From Aequorivita capsosiphonis DSM 23843 (GTDB taxonomy: Bacteria > Bacteroidota > Bacteroidia > Flavobacteriales > Flavobacteriaceae): a stretch of DNA of 64,000 nucleotides. Of this stretch, positions 35,076 through 43,963 are shown piece after piece. Position 1 is the first letter of the stretch; each line of letters begins with the position of its first letter. Made by a program: the position numbers and the translations under genes. The stretch lies in the NCBI RefSeq assembly GCF_000429125.1, contig NZ_KE386850.1, positions 231,610 to 295,609 on the forward strand, read 5' to 3'. The notes under the pieces were generated by a model, which was given only the letters and a program-made list of their open reading frames with translations, was not told the origin of the DNA and did not search any database.

Positions 35076-35169
35076 AATAATCTAATCCTGATTCTAAATC
35101 CGACATTGCAGGCAGTCCTACGTCTTTATCGTCTTGGTTCCAACAGTCGTGCTTTCAACCCCGTCCAGA

Positions 35170-37386
35170 TCAATAACAATCCAACCGCAATTGCTGCTTA
35201 TGTAACAGCATATCTAAGCTAATGCCTGATTTTTCCCTAAGTACTTTTTCCAAAATATCCAGAACGTCGTGTTGCATAGAAAGGGAGCCGCAGATCATCA
35301 AAGTGCCGTTTTCTTCGAGACTTTGAATTATGGCATCTTGATGCTGTCTTACTAAATCCTGTACGTATAGTCTATTTTCTTCTCGGGAAAAACATCTATG
35401 GATTTTTAGTAGCGGATCTGGGTTTCCGTTCTTTTTGGACTTGGAAATATTATTTTCAAAATACCCATCGTAGAGATGTGAAGATTGCTGGGTGCGGCTT
35501 CCCCAAATTAGATTAATGGGCGTATTTTTGTTTTTATCCATCATCCCTAAAAATGGGGCGATGCCTGTTCCGTTAGCTATTAAAATTGCGGAAGAAGTCT
35601 TTTTTGGAAAGTGAAAATGCGGGTTGGGTTCTATTGCAGCAGTTAAAATATCTCCTTTGTTTAAGGTTGAAAGGTATGGGGAGACTTTCCCGAATTCGTG
35701 TTTCTTTACACTTAGCAAAATTTCCTTTCCGATTTTAGCAATGGAATATTGACGCGCATTACCAGTTTCATTTGGGAAAATAGAAAGCAAATCGCCTGAG
35801 GTAAACTTAGTCCGTCGTTTGGGTTTTAGCCGAAGCAAAAAAGTGTCGTCTTGGTTTATTTCCGTGCGTTCCACTACTTCAAAAGCAATCTGTTTTAGTT
35901 TTTTTCGCTTTTTGTGTGGCCGTTCAATGATTAAAGGTAATTCGATGGCCTCGCCCCATTTCTTTGTCCACTTTTCAAAATCGGTAAAGTTTTCATCGTT
36001 AATTCTGTAAAGTGGTAAAAGACGATCAAACTCTTTTTGCTTTGCTAAAAGCGAATCTACATCTACTGCAAACTGGCAGTAATCTGGATACTCCAAAGAA
36101 CCAAAACCAACTACTGCATATTGAAATGTATTAGGTTGTTGAACTTCTGGGAAGTCATCAATAAAATTCCAGGCGTTTGTAGGAGCTTCACCTTCGCCGT
36201 AAGTTGAGGTTAAAACAACAATATGTTTTGCTTGAGCGTAAGTTGAGTATTTGTTAAGTTCAGAGAGATAGACTTTCTTTCCAGCATTGGTGAGGGCATT
36301 GAAAAGTCGGGAGGCAAATTCATAGGTAGCGCCAGTTTCAGAACCTACTAAAAGGATAAATTCACTTTCGTCTTTATCTGGGATAGAAGATTTAACCCCA
36401 ACCTTTTTACGTCTTTTAAAAAACATTACAAAGCCGGAATACATAAAGAAAATAAGCGATGCGCTTGCTATTAGCAATACAATGGACCATAACACGCTGC
36501 CTTCACCGGTATGTAACACCAAACTGAGTTGGGAAGCAAGTTTTACAAGAGGGTAGGAGGCGCTGCTTTCAATGACTCCAGTTGCTTGGTTTACCTTGAT
36601 TTCTTTATTCTTTAAAGCAATATGAAATAACTCTTCGGGATCATCGGAAAAGGGGAAATCTACTTTTCGTACTTCAGTAAGTGCTGTTTCTTGAAAGAAT
36701 GGGATTTCGCTAATGTTCTCATAAGTCTTGGTTTCTTCTAAAGTGATATTATTGCGATATTCAACTTTAGAATCCGGTAAAAGTTCAAATTTTTCAAGAG
36801 AAAGATAAACGCCTGTAAGTGCTATAATCACAATGGGAATAAACAACCAGCGGCTTAATATAACGTGGTAGCGCATTTCGAAATACTCTTTCTGTACTTT
36901 GGAAAACAGCTTTTTTATCCCGCCTTGTCTCTTGGCCAATAAAAACATTCCTGTAACCGCAATCAGAAACAATAGTAATGAAACTAGACCGACGAAAAAT
37001 CTACCGATGCTTTTTAAGAAAAGGGAGCGATGTAGGTTTGTGGCGAAACTATAAATAGCAGGTCTCTTTCCCACTTCTCCCAATTGTTCCCCAGTTTTTG
37101 GATCGATATAAATATCTAATGTTTCAAAATCTTCGGTAAGCACGGAGGCTTTTACAAAACCAGAGGATTCCACTTCCAAGGAAAAGACTTCGTCATAATT
37201 ATCTTTTAGTCCATCAATCGCAGTTGCCAACGAAACTTTATCCAAATCCTGTACGGCATAGCCTTCAGCTTGATGTGAAATTGGTTCCACCGCCAAAATA
37301 CCTCCGGTTATGGAAGCCATTAATAAAAATAAAGATGAAACAGCGGCCAGCACTAAATGACTGTATCGCCAGATGGAAATGGTCAT
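35170..37386 (-). CDS. PepSY-domain flavoreductase (sulfite reductase / P450 reductase-like)
   Basis: A 738-residue inner-membrane diflavin reductase. The N-terminal 330 residues form a PepSY_TM unit with four membrane helices (about 9-31, 127-150, 177-198, 300-325). A flavodoxin domain follows (about 343-480; FMN loop GSETGATYEFASR, then TYGEGEAP), then a FAD/NAD(P)H module (ARQYSIAK, GTGIAPFLGMM, CGSLSMQHDV). It should move electrons from NAD(P)H across the membrane to a periplasmic acceptor such as Fe(III)-siderophore. The DUF2271 and ankyrin genes upstream on the same strand support an iron-related operon (inference). Confidence 0.88.
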   Translation of the reverse strand: MTISIWRYSHLVLAAVSSLFLLMASITGGILAVEPISHQAEGYAVQDLDKVSLATAIDGLKDNYDEVFSLEVESSGFVKASVLTEDFETLDIYIDPKTGEQLGEVGKRPAIYSFATNLHRSLFLKSIGRFFVGLVSLLLFLIAVTGMFLLAKRQGGIKKLFSKVQKEYFEMRYHVILSRWLFIPIVIIALTGVYLSLEKFELLPDSKVEYRNNITLEETKTYENISEIPFFQETALTEVRKVDFPFSDDPEELFHIALKNKEIKVNQATGVIESSASYPLVKLASQLSLVLHTGEGSVLWSIVLLIASASLIFFMYSGFVMFFKRRKKVGVKSSIPDKDESEFILLVGSETGATYEFASRLFNALTNAGKKVYLSELNKYSTYAQAKHIVVLTSTYGEGEAPTNAWNFIDDFPEVQQPNTFQYAVVGFGSLEYPDYCQFAVDVDSLLAKQKEFDRLLPLYRINDENFTDFEKWTKKWGEAIELPLIIERPHKKRKKLKQIAFEVVERTEINQDDTFLLRLKPKRRTKFTSGDLLSIFPNETGNARQYSIAKIGKEILLSVKKHEFGKVSPYLSTLNKGDILTAAIEPNPHFHFPKKTSSAILIANGTGIAPFLGMMDKNKNTPINLIWGSRTQQSSHLYDGYFENNISKSKKNGNPDPLLKIHRCFSREENRLYVQDLVRQHQDAIIQSLEENGTLMICGSLSMQHDVLDILEKVLREKSGISLDMLLHKQQLRLDCY

Positions 37387-37391
37387 ATGTT

Positions 37392-37455
37392 AGGTTTGAG
37401 ATATTAGATTTGAGACTTGAGACGTGAGACGTGAGACGTGAGATGTGAGAGGTCA
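37392..37455. repeat. GAGACGTGAGACGTGAGA word array
   Basis: TTTGAGACTTGAGACGTGAG, ACGTGAGACGTGAGATGTGA: about seven 7-base units directly upstream of the PepSY reductase gene, followed at 37490-37510 by GACGTATGACC / GACGTATGACGTAGG words. Confidence 0.65.
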
Positions 37456-37572
37456 GTCCAGATAGCTATGGGGATTGACGTATGACCAAAGGACGTATGA
37501 CGTAGGTCTAAAAAATCCTTTGGTGAAAAATCTTACGCCTTCTTTATTATCTACCAACTAAAGTCTACCGAC

Positions 37573-38058
37573 TCACTTTGACAGCATTCGTACGTACCGA
37601 ATAAAGCCTTTACCTTCTTTTTTGCTTTTTAGATTTTCAGTGGTTAATGGGAATTGAAGATCATCCTTAAAATAATCTTTGTCTTCTACCGAAGTTTCGA
37701 AGCGCAGACTATAGCCTGTATCAATTTTATCGGCTGGAATTTGTAAAATGGCTACGGTACGTTCGCCGCCACTTATTGTTTCCCCAGAAATGGCATCAAT
37801 GTTTGATTTAGTTTTTCCGTAGAATTTCCACCACTCCGTAATCTCGCTATACCATTCGGGATCTTTGCCTTGTACGTAGAGCGTTTCTTCATATTCGCTT
37901 TCTGGGTTCAATAATGAAACAATTACATAAGCACCTTCGCCGGTATAGTTTGTCATTTGTATCAAACATTTAACGGGCTTGGTTTCCGCTTTGGAAAATC
38001 CGGTTATCAGAAACCCAACGATTAATAATGCCGGAATTATTTTTATAAGATGTTTCAT
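37573..38058 (-). CDS. DUF2271 domain protein
   Basis: A 161-residue exported protein (signal peptide about 1-25). DUF2271 features are the segment GAYVIVSLLNPESEYEETLYVQGKDPEWYSEITEWWKFYG and the closing DLQFPLTTENLKSKKEGKGFIRYVRM. The family is regularly found beside PepSY reductases. Its gene starts one base after the ankyrin gene and precedes the PepSY reductase by about 190 bases on the same strand. Role unknown; a periplasmic partner of the reductase is plausible. Confidence 0.82.
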   Translation of the reverse strand: MKHLIKIIPALLIVGFLITGFSKAETKPVKCLIQMTNYTGEGAYVIVSLLNPESEYEETLYVQGKDPEWYSEITEWWKFYGKTKSNIDAISGETISGGERTVAILQIPADKIDTGYSLRFETSVEDKDYFKDDLQFPLTTENLKSKKEGKGFIRYVRMLSK

Positions 38059-38059
38059 T

Positions 38060-39550
38060 TTATTTCAAAAAGTTTAATTGGACGTTATTCTTTTGCAAAA
38101 GCTCATTTTCGCTTGCAAGGTCATAAGGTGTTTCTTCAAAGTCTGTTTTGGCAGTTTTATCGGCGCCAAGACTGATTAGATATTTCATTGTTTCGGTATC
38201 CTTTGCTTTCATAGCTGCTTGGTGAAGAGCCGTCATTCCTTCATCATTGGTTGCATTTACGTCCATATCAAAACCAGCTAGACGTTTTAACAGGTCTAGA
38301 TCATTTGCTTTTGCCGCAAGATGATAAAGGCTATTGCCTTCAGCTTGTACCGTGTTTAATTGAATATCATTTTTCTGAATAATTTTCAATTTTGTTTCAA
38401 AATCTTCAGGCTTTTTTGCGTTGAAAGATTCAAGCAAATAGTACCCTATGCTATTGCCATCGGCATCTTTTAATGAGAGATTGGCATCATTTTTCAAAAG
38501 AAATTCTACTACTTCCGGACTATTACCTCCATACGCAAGCATTAGAGCGGTTTGTCCGTTGTTATTGGTGGCGTCCATGTCTTTTACATTTTTAGAAAGC
38601 AATTTCACTATTTCCAAATCATTTTTGGAAGCGGCGTTTAAAAAGGGAGTGTTGCCATCAGCATCCTTTTGATTGACGTTCGCTCCGGCTTTAAGAAAAA
38701 GATTAAAAATAGCTGGATCGGTATTGCTGTAAGCTAGTCGGTGTAAAGGCGTGCTGCCATCTTTTGTAACGATATTTGGCTCTAAGCCAATACTTTTTAA
38801 GTACTCATAAACGGGTAGCGAATTGCTAAAACCACGCGTGCCTTGCGCTGCAAACATAAAGGCATTTCCACCATCTTTGTTTAAAATTTTATAATCGACA
38901 CCTTTTTTTACAAGTTGCTCTAGGAAGCGGACATTTCCTTTTCGAGCCGCATAATTGAAGATGCCATTTCCGTCTTTATCGATACTTTTTAAGTCAATTC
39001 CCTTGCTAGTAAAGTAGTCTAATTGCTTTTCGTCTTCCAAAAATGGAGCGACAAGTAAAAGGACATTGGCATCCTCTTGATTTGTTTCTTCTGAAAGCTT
39101 TAATCCGTTGGCAATAAAAACATCATAAACGGCGGAATCCGTCTGTCCAGAATTAGCAGCATAAGTTATGGGAGAATTACCTCGACTATCCAAAGCAGTA
39201 ACGGATGCTCCTTTTTCCAGTAGATATTTCATTATTTCTGTTTTCCCCCTAAGGGCAGCCCAGTGTAAATAAATACGGCTATCGTGGGTGCGTTTATCAA
39301 CGGAATTCCCTTTAAGAGATAAAAGATATTTTATAACAGCATCATCGGCTTTCGCGAGAATGGCGTTTGTAGTGGCGTCAAAACCGTTGTTGTTAAAAGC
39401 TACTGGGTCGTTGCCTTCAACAATTTTCTGTTTTACGACCTCTTTAGTGGGGTTATCCTGCCAAAAAGATCTGTCGTGGAATATGTTTTCTTCTTGAGCA
39501 AAAGCAGTGAAGCAGATAAGGAAAACAAATATTTTGATTAGGTGTTTCAT
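38060..39550 (-). CDS. secreted ankyrin-repeat protein
   Basis: A 496-residue exported protein (signal peptide about 1-18, ending AFAQ) made of about 12 ankyrin repeats, each ending in units such as GKTEIMKYLLEKGASVTALD and GNTPFLNAASKNDLEIVKLL. It presumably binds another periplasmic protein. The next gene begins one base after its stop, so they form an operon with DUF2271 and the PepSY reductase. Both this and the DUF2271 protein begin MKHLIKI, which hints at a shared origin or selection of the signal sequence. First gene of the operon. Confidence 0.85.
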   Translation of the reverse strand: MKHLIKIFVFLICFTAFAQEENIFHDRSFWQDNPTKEVVKQKIVEGNDPVAFNNNGFDATTNAILAKADDAVIKYLLSLKGNSVDKRTHDSRIYLHWAALRGKTEIMKYLLEKGASVTALDSRGNSPITYAANSGQTDSAVYDVFIANGLKLSEETNQEDANVLLLVAPFLEDEKQLDYFTSKGIDLKSIDKDGNGIFNYAARKGNVRFLEQLVKKGVDYKILNKDGGNAFMFAAQGTRGFSNSLPVYEYLKSIGLEPNIVTKDGSTPLHRLAYSNTDPAIFNLFLKAGANVNQKDADGNTPFLNAASKNDLEIVKLLSKNVKDMDATNNNGQTALMLAYGGNSPEVVEFLLKNDANLSLKDADGNSIGYYLLESFNAKKPEDFETKLKIIQKNDIQLNTVQAEGNSLYHLAAKANDLDLLKRLAGFDMDVNATNDEGMTALHQAAMKAKDTETMKYLISLGADKTAKTDFEETPYDLASENELLQKNNVQLNFLK

Positions 39551-40028
39551 TGTTTATTGATTTATATAAATATTCTTATTACTAATCTGAACGTTCTTCC
39601 TTAAAGGAAATTAAAATAAGCCTCTTATAGATTCCGACGCCTTCAGATTGGCGGCAAAATTAGGTTTTATTGTTATTTAGAACAAATAAAAATAGCAGAA
39701 ATTTTTATAATTCATTAATAAAGAAACTATGCATATCTTTCTTGCAGATTAAACTGGTAGAACAAAGGTTTTGAATTTAAGCGAAATAGATATTTTTAAT
39801 AGTCTTGTTTTTAAATTACAGAATATTGAGATGGTTTGGATGAAAGATCCGTTTTAAGAAATATTATCTAATTAAATCAGCCCACTACGGTATTCTACAA
39901 AATTTATATCTGAGGATATTTTACTTTTGCTTTCTTTGTACAATCATTATTTACTTTAAAATTAACCTAGTTCCTGTAGAATAGGTTTTTAGTCCGGATT
40001 ATGATTTATAACAAAGTATCCATTCCTA
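39551..40028. other. intergenic, AT-rich
   Basis: A 478-base gap between divergent operons. The only item of note is CTACGGTATTCTACAAA at 39885-39901, a weak match (13 of 18) to the palindrome at 8315. No repeat family member or gene is visible. Confidence 0.4.
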
Positions 40029-41012
40029 ATGATTTCAAAATTTATAAGCCCTTTCAAAAATTTATCAAAATTTGCAATTTCAGTCCTGCTGGTTTTCCTA
40101 GGTTTTCTCAGCTGTAACTCAAACCTGAACCCAGCTAATGAAATTGAAGTATCAACTTTTCTTTCTGAAAAAACTTCTTCATTAGATAAAGTTGCAAAAG
40201 CTGAATTTCCAAAATCTTTAAAACCTTCAAAAAGCCAAGACCTCAGCCTAGCCTCCTGGAACATCCGCCACCTAGGAAGAACAAAAACTTCAGAAGATAT
40301 TTACGAGATCGCCAATATTCTGCGCGATTTTGATATTGTGGCCATTCAGGAAGTGGTGGCAAAAGATCCCGCAGGAGCGCAGGCGGTGGCAAAAATAGCA
40401 GACGAGCTCAACCGAATGGGTGCTAAATGGGATTATCAGCTTAGCGATCCTACCAAAAGTCCTTCGGTATATATCAGTGAGCGTTATGCTTTTTTATGGA
40501 AGACTTCAAAAGTGAGTTTGATGCATCGAGCGTATTTAGATAAGGTATTGGAAGATTTTTGTTATCGGGAGCCTTTTGTGGCTGCTTTTAAGAAAAAGGG
40601 AAGTTCGGAGCCATTTTATGTGGTGAATTATCATTCGCGAAAGTACAATGATAGGCCAGAGGAGGAGATTATTCATTTTATAGAATACCCACAAAGGTTG
40701 GATTCAAATAGAATTCTTATTGCAGGCGATTTCAATCTTAGCGAAACGCATGAGGTATGGAAGCCATTTTATAGAAGAGGTTTTAAAAGTGCCTTGCAGA
40801 ATCAGCGAACCACTTTAAAAACAAAATGCAAGAAAGGCGATTATCTTAGCCATCCTATCGATAATGTTTATTTCACTCCTGGAATTGAGATGGTGCAAGG
40901 AGGAAGCCTGGATTTTATTGGTACTTGTGAAAACCTAGCACGGGCTAGGGAGATTTCAGATCATTTACCCGTTTATCTCGAATTTAAAATAAGTGACGAT
41001 AATGATTTCTAA
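40029..41012 (+). CDS. endonuclease/exonuclease/phosphatase family lipoprotein
   Basis: A 327-residue DNase-I-like hydrolase. The N-terminus is hydrophobic and ends GFLSCNSN, a plausible though imperfect lipobox (Cys29). The catalytic set of the EEP fold is present: LASWNIRHLG (Asn), VAIQEVVAKD (Glu), VVNYHSRKY (His), IAGDFNLSETH (Asp, Asn) and REISDHLPVYLE (Ser-Asp-His). The family covers nucleases and phosphoesterases; export suggests an extracellular or periplasmic nuclease. It is gene 1 of a tight four-gene operon. Confidence 0.85.
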   Translation: MISKFISPFKNLSKFAISVLLVFLGFLSCNSNLNPANEIEVSTFLSEKTSSLDKVAKAEFPKSLKPSKSQDLSLASWNIRHLGRTKTSEDIYEIANILRDFDIVAIQEVVAKDPAGAQAVAKIADELNRMGAKWDYQLSDPTKSPSVYISERYAFLWKTSKVSLMHRAYLDKVLEDFCYREPFVAAFKKKGSSEPFYVVNYHSRKYNDRPEEEIIHFIEYPQRLDSNRILIAGDFNLSETHEVWKPFYRRGFKSALQNQRTTLKTKCKKGDYLSHPIDNVYFTPGIEMVQGGSLDFIGTCENLARAREISDHLPVYLEFKISDDNDF

Positions 41013-41307
41013 AGCTATAAAAATCGGGTTGGCAGCGCTGTTTTTTCTCTGTCTCTGGAAAATGCCCTACGGATTTTATGAGTTAGTTAGGTTTTTAGCT
41101 TTGGTGGGGTTTGCTTTCTTGGCATATCAAGCCAATCAGCAAAATAATACTACGGCTACATTCATATATATCGCGCTCGCATTATTGTTCCAACCATTTT
41201 TTAAAATCGCCCTCGGGCGTGATCTTTGGAATGTTGTGGATGTGGTTGTGGGCATTGGCCTTCTGTTAAGCATCTTTAAAAATAAATCATTACCCAAAAC
41301 AAAATAA
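41002..41307 (+). CDS. small membrane protein, DUF6804-like
   Basis: A 101-residue protein with about four membrane segments. The frame opens at the GTG 40993, but the ATG at 41002 fits better and overlaps the upstream gene by 11 bases. The pattern LWKMPYGFYELVRFLALVGFAFLAYQAN, then LLFQPFFKIALGRDLWNVVDVVVG is, from memory, that of DUF6804. Function unknown. It is gene 2 of the operon. Confidence 0.7.
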   Translation: MISKAIKIGLAALFFLCLWKMPYGFYELVRFLALVGFAFLAYQANQQNNTTATFIYIALALLFQPFFKIALGRDLWNVVDVVVGIGLLLSIFKNKSLPKTK

Positions 41308-41308
41308 T

Positions 41309-41506
41309 ATGGATACGGTTTTTTGGATCTGCGTAGAATTAATGAAAAAAGGAGCTGCCATGCTAGGCATTACCTATGAGGAATTTAATGTAATCCTCTT
41401 CGTTTTAATACATCCGGCCATTACGCTCTTTTTTATTTTTGGATATAGGAAGTATAAAAAGCTATATTTAAGACAAAGAAAATCACTTGCAAATGCTGAT
41501 GGATGA
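41309..41506 (+). CDS. small membrane protein
   Basis: A 65-residue protein with one hydrophobic segment (about residues 27-46) and a basic C-terminus (GYRKYKKLYLRQRK). It starts one base after the previous stop and its own stop overlaps the next start as ATGA, so it is certainly in the operon. No family recognised. Confidence 0.65.
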   Translation: MDTVFWICVELMKKGAAMLGITYEEFNVILFVLIHPAITLFFIFGYRKYKKLYLRQRKSLANADG

Positions 41507-42117
41507 TTATTAAAGTATTTAGAATAAAACGAATATTGACCTTCTCCTTACTACTCTTTTTTGGAATTTCTTTGCTCACTTCCTGCGAGCATATCTGTAG
41601 AAAGTGGAAGATGAAATCTATGGAAGTAGGTGATAAGGTGGATAGCCTAAATGGGGTTTATGTGTATTACAATAATTCTGTGGGAAATGTCTTAGGAAGA
41701 AATACCACGGCTGATGGCTATAACCTCGGACTTAAATACCAGTGCGTAGAATTTGTAAAGCGCTATTATTACGAGCATCTCGATCATAAAATGCCTGACA
41801 GCTACGGGCACGCAAAAGACTTTTTTGTACAAGGTGTGGCAGATGGAAAAAGGGTAAAGAGTAGGAATCTTGTTCAGTACACCAATCCCAGTAGTTCAAT
41901 GCCTAAAGTAAAGGATCTCTTGGTTTATGACGGCACCACTTTCAATAAATATGGACACGTAGCCATTGTTTCAAAGGTGAGTGATAAAAAGATTGAAATC
42001 ATTCAACAGAATCCCGGAGCCTCAGGACCATCACGCGAAACCTATAAACTGATTGAAGTGGCTGGAAGATGGAAAATTGAACAAGACAAAATTTTGGGGT
42101 GGCTGCGGAAGGAATAA
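41503..42117 (+). CDS. CHAP domain lipoprotein (amidase/peptidoglycan hydrolase-like)
   Basis: A 204-residue lipoprotein (lipobox ISLLTSC, Cys28) with a CHAP domain of the type found in peptidoglycan amidases and glutathionylspermidine amidase. The catalytic pair is Cys81 in KYQCVEFVKRYYYEH and His152 in KYGHVAIV; the third residue is probably in IEIIQQNPG. It overlaps the previous gene by four bases. A secreted cysteine amidase beside an exported nuclease is an unusual pair. Cell-wall remodelling is the default guess. Confidence 0.85.
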   Translation: MIIKVFRIKRILTFSLLLFFGISLLTSCEHICRKWKMKSMEVGDKVDSLNGVYVYYNNSVGNVLGRNTTADGYNLGLKYQCVEFVKRYYYEHLDHKMPDSYGHAKDFFVQGVADGKRVKSRNLVQYTNPSSSMPKVKDLLVYDGTTFNKYGHVAIVSKVSDKKIEIIQQNPGASGPSRETYKLIEVAGRWKIEQDKILGWLRKE

Positions 42118-42462
42118 ATTGGAGTTCTGTGATTAATTCGAGACGGATTGGAAGTAGATAAAGATGACTCTTATAATCGAGAAGATTTCGACTCTGGTGG
42201 TCTCATCCTACGGTAAAGTTATTGAGAGTAAACCTTCCTATGCTCAAGCTTTGGAGGGCGAAGGAATCATGATAGATTGAGTATTATATCTCAAAAATGA
42301 TTAATTTTAAATATACTAACGTAATCTTTTTATAAAGAAGAAAAAAACAAATGTGTAACGATCTAGTCTTACGTCTTACGTCCTAAAGTGAAGCGGCTTG
42401 CCCACCGTAGGAGGGTCTTAAGTCTTCTCCAGCCATGCCTGATTTTAAATTATCTAAGAATC
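42118..42462. other. intergenic with CTTACGTC words
   Basis: A 345-base gap. GTCTTACGTCTTACGTCCTA at 42365-42384 belongs to the common word family. No gene or terminator was recognised. Confidence 0.4.
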
Positions 42463-43038
42463 ATGAAAGCCAAAACCAATACTATCAACAACCTCCCCCA
42501 AGAACGCATCGACGAACTTTTTAATATTTTAAAATCCCGTTTTGAAAAGAATATGAACAGGCATAAAGAGATGCAGTGGGATGCGGTACAAAACCGACTT
42601 GAATCCAATTCAGAAAATCTTTGGTCGTTAAATGAAATGGAGGAAACAGGAGGGGAGCCGGATGTAGTCGATTTTGATAAGGAAACAGGAGAATATGTTT
42701 TCTTTGACTGCGCTGCCGAAAGTCCGAAGGAGCGGAGAGGCGTTTGTTATGACCAAGAAGCTCTAGATTCTAGAAAGAAATTTAAACCTGCTCATAGCGC
42801 TGTAGGAATGGCTGAAGAAATGGGAGCCGAGCTTTTGACTGAAGAACAATACCATCGCTTACATGAATTAGGCGAATTCGATAAAAAAACATCCAGCTGG
42901 CTTTTTACGCCTCCCGCAATTCGGAAACTAGGAGGTGCCATTTTTGGCGATTTGCGTTTTGGACGGGTCTTCATCTATCACAATGGTGCCGAATCTTATT
43001 ATGGAGGAAGAGGATTTCGGTGTTCACTGAAAGTTTAA
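42463..43038 (+). CDS. DUF4256 family protein
   Basis: A 191-residue soluble protein of the DUF4256 family. The start at ATG 42463 gives MKAKTNTINNLPQERIDELFNILKSRFEKNMNRH, which fits the family; the longer GTG frame from 42388 reads through a word array. Typical segments are LWSLNEMEETGGEPDVVDFD, EYVFFDCAAESPKERRGVCYD and LFGDLRFGRVFIYHNGAESYYGGRGFR-like C-terminus. Function unknown. Confidence 0.85.
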   Translation: MKAKTNTINNLPQERIDELFNILKSRFEKNMNRHKEMQWDAVQNRLESNSENLWSLNEMEETGGEPDVVDFDKETGEYVFFDCAAESPKERRGVCYDQEALDSRKKFKPAHSAVGMAEEMGAELLTEEQYHRLHELGEFDKKTSSWLFTPPAIRKLGGAIFGDLRFGRVFIYHNGAESYYGGRGFRCSLKV

Positions 43039-43095
43039 TAATACGATGGAACTTCTTAATAAGAATTAAACGAATTTAGTTTCTGCTCCTTTAAA

Positions 43096-43133
43096 AATAA
43101 AAAAAGCCGCCTTACCCCAACGATAAGACGGCT
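43096..43133 (-). terminator. rho-independent terminator of the two-component operon (minus strand)
   Basis: On the minus strand: AGCCGTCTTA / TAAGGCGGCT (one G-U pair), then a run of T. It lies 160 bases after the response-regulator stop. Confidence 0.75.
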
Positions 43134-43216
43134 ATGGGAAACATTCAAAACAATTCTCCCCAGAATTATAAATTGTCTATTCCCACTACAAAGAAAAGAC
43201 ACTTGTTTCACTTCTC

Positions 43217-43234
43217 TTTGCGGGATTCCGTAAA
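43217..43234. promoter_or_regulatory. palindrome resembling the 8315 operator
   Basis: TTTGCGG-GATT-CCGTAAA has the same arms as the 8315 site except one base. It lies between two convergent genes, in the 3' trailer of the two-component operon, so an operator role is less likely here than at 8315. Confidence 0.3.
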
Positions 43235-43291
43235 GGGAGTATTTATTTTTAGTTTTTAAAGTTAAATCACTGATCTGTAGTTGTATAAAAT

Positions 43292-43963
43292 CTAAATTAA
43301 TCCTAAATCTTTTACCATGGCCACAAGATGGATGGCATTTTTGGCTTTAAAGTGAACGCAAAGTTTTCCAACTCGCTTTTCAATAGAACTCAAACTATTG
43401 GGTTGAATGTTTTGATCTCTAAAATAATCGCTTATTTCTTTTTGGGAGGAACCCTTTGCAAGCTGCTCCATTAAGGAAATATCATAGTCCGCTATCAAAG
43501 GTGTAGTTTTTTTGGAGAGTGCATTTTCAACCTGGGGCGAGAGATAGTTTTCATCATTAAATACTTCGGTTATTGCAGTGTTCAGTTGCTCAAGTCCCTT
43601 TCTACCTTTACAGACGTAGGCATTTAGTTTATGGTCCTGAACAAGACTTCGCACCCGTTGCAATCGGTCTTCTACGGAATAGGCTATAATGGGAAGTTCG
43701 GGATATTTGCTTTTTAATGCCGCTATAAGTTCATCTCCAGAGGTAAAGGTTTGTTCCCTATGATCTGGGGCGTAGGAGAGGTCTGTGATCAACAAATCGA
43801 ACGGGGCTTTGTCTAAAATCGCTCTTTCCACTTTTAGGAAAGCATCATCGCAATAGACAACTTCTGTAATGTTTTCAATCCCTAAGGAATGTAATACGGC
43901 TAAAACGCCTTGGTTGATACAATCAAGATCGTCTGAAATAAGAACTTTTTTAAACATGATCAA
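43292..43963 (-). CDS. response regulator, NarL/LuxR-like
   Basis: A 223-residue DNA-binding response regulator. The receiver domain (residues 4-130) has the acidic pair Asp11/Asp12 in ISDDLD, phospho-acceptor Asp61 in LLITDLSY, and the conserved Lys in YVCKGRKG. The C-terminal 65 residues form a divergent LuxR-type helix-turn-helix (LAKGSSQKEISDYFRDQNI..LSSIEKRVGKLCVHF). It overlaps the histidine kinase gene by four bases (ATGA). The phosphodonor is the kinase encoded just upstream. Confidence 0.88.
   Translation of the reverse strand: MIMFKKVLISDDLDCINQGVLAVLHSLGIENITEVVYCDDAFLKVERAILDKAPFDLLITDLSYAPDHREQTFTSGDELIAALKSKYPELPIIAYSVEDRLQRVRSLVQDHKLNAYVCKGRKGLEQLNTAITEVFNDENYLSPQVENALSKKTTPLIADYDISLMEQLAKGSSQKEISDYFRDQNIQPNSLSSIEKRVGKLCVHFKAKNAIHLVAMVKDLGLI

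Noticed and set aside
43217..43234. operator for the two-component operon
   Set aside because: The palindrome is at the 3' end between convergent genes, not at the promoter, so I only list it as a related site.
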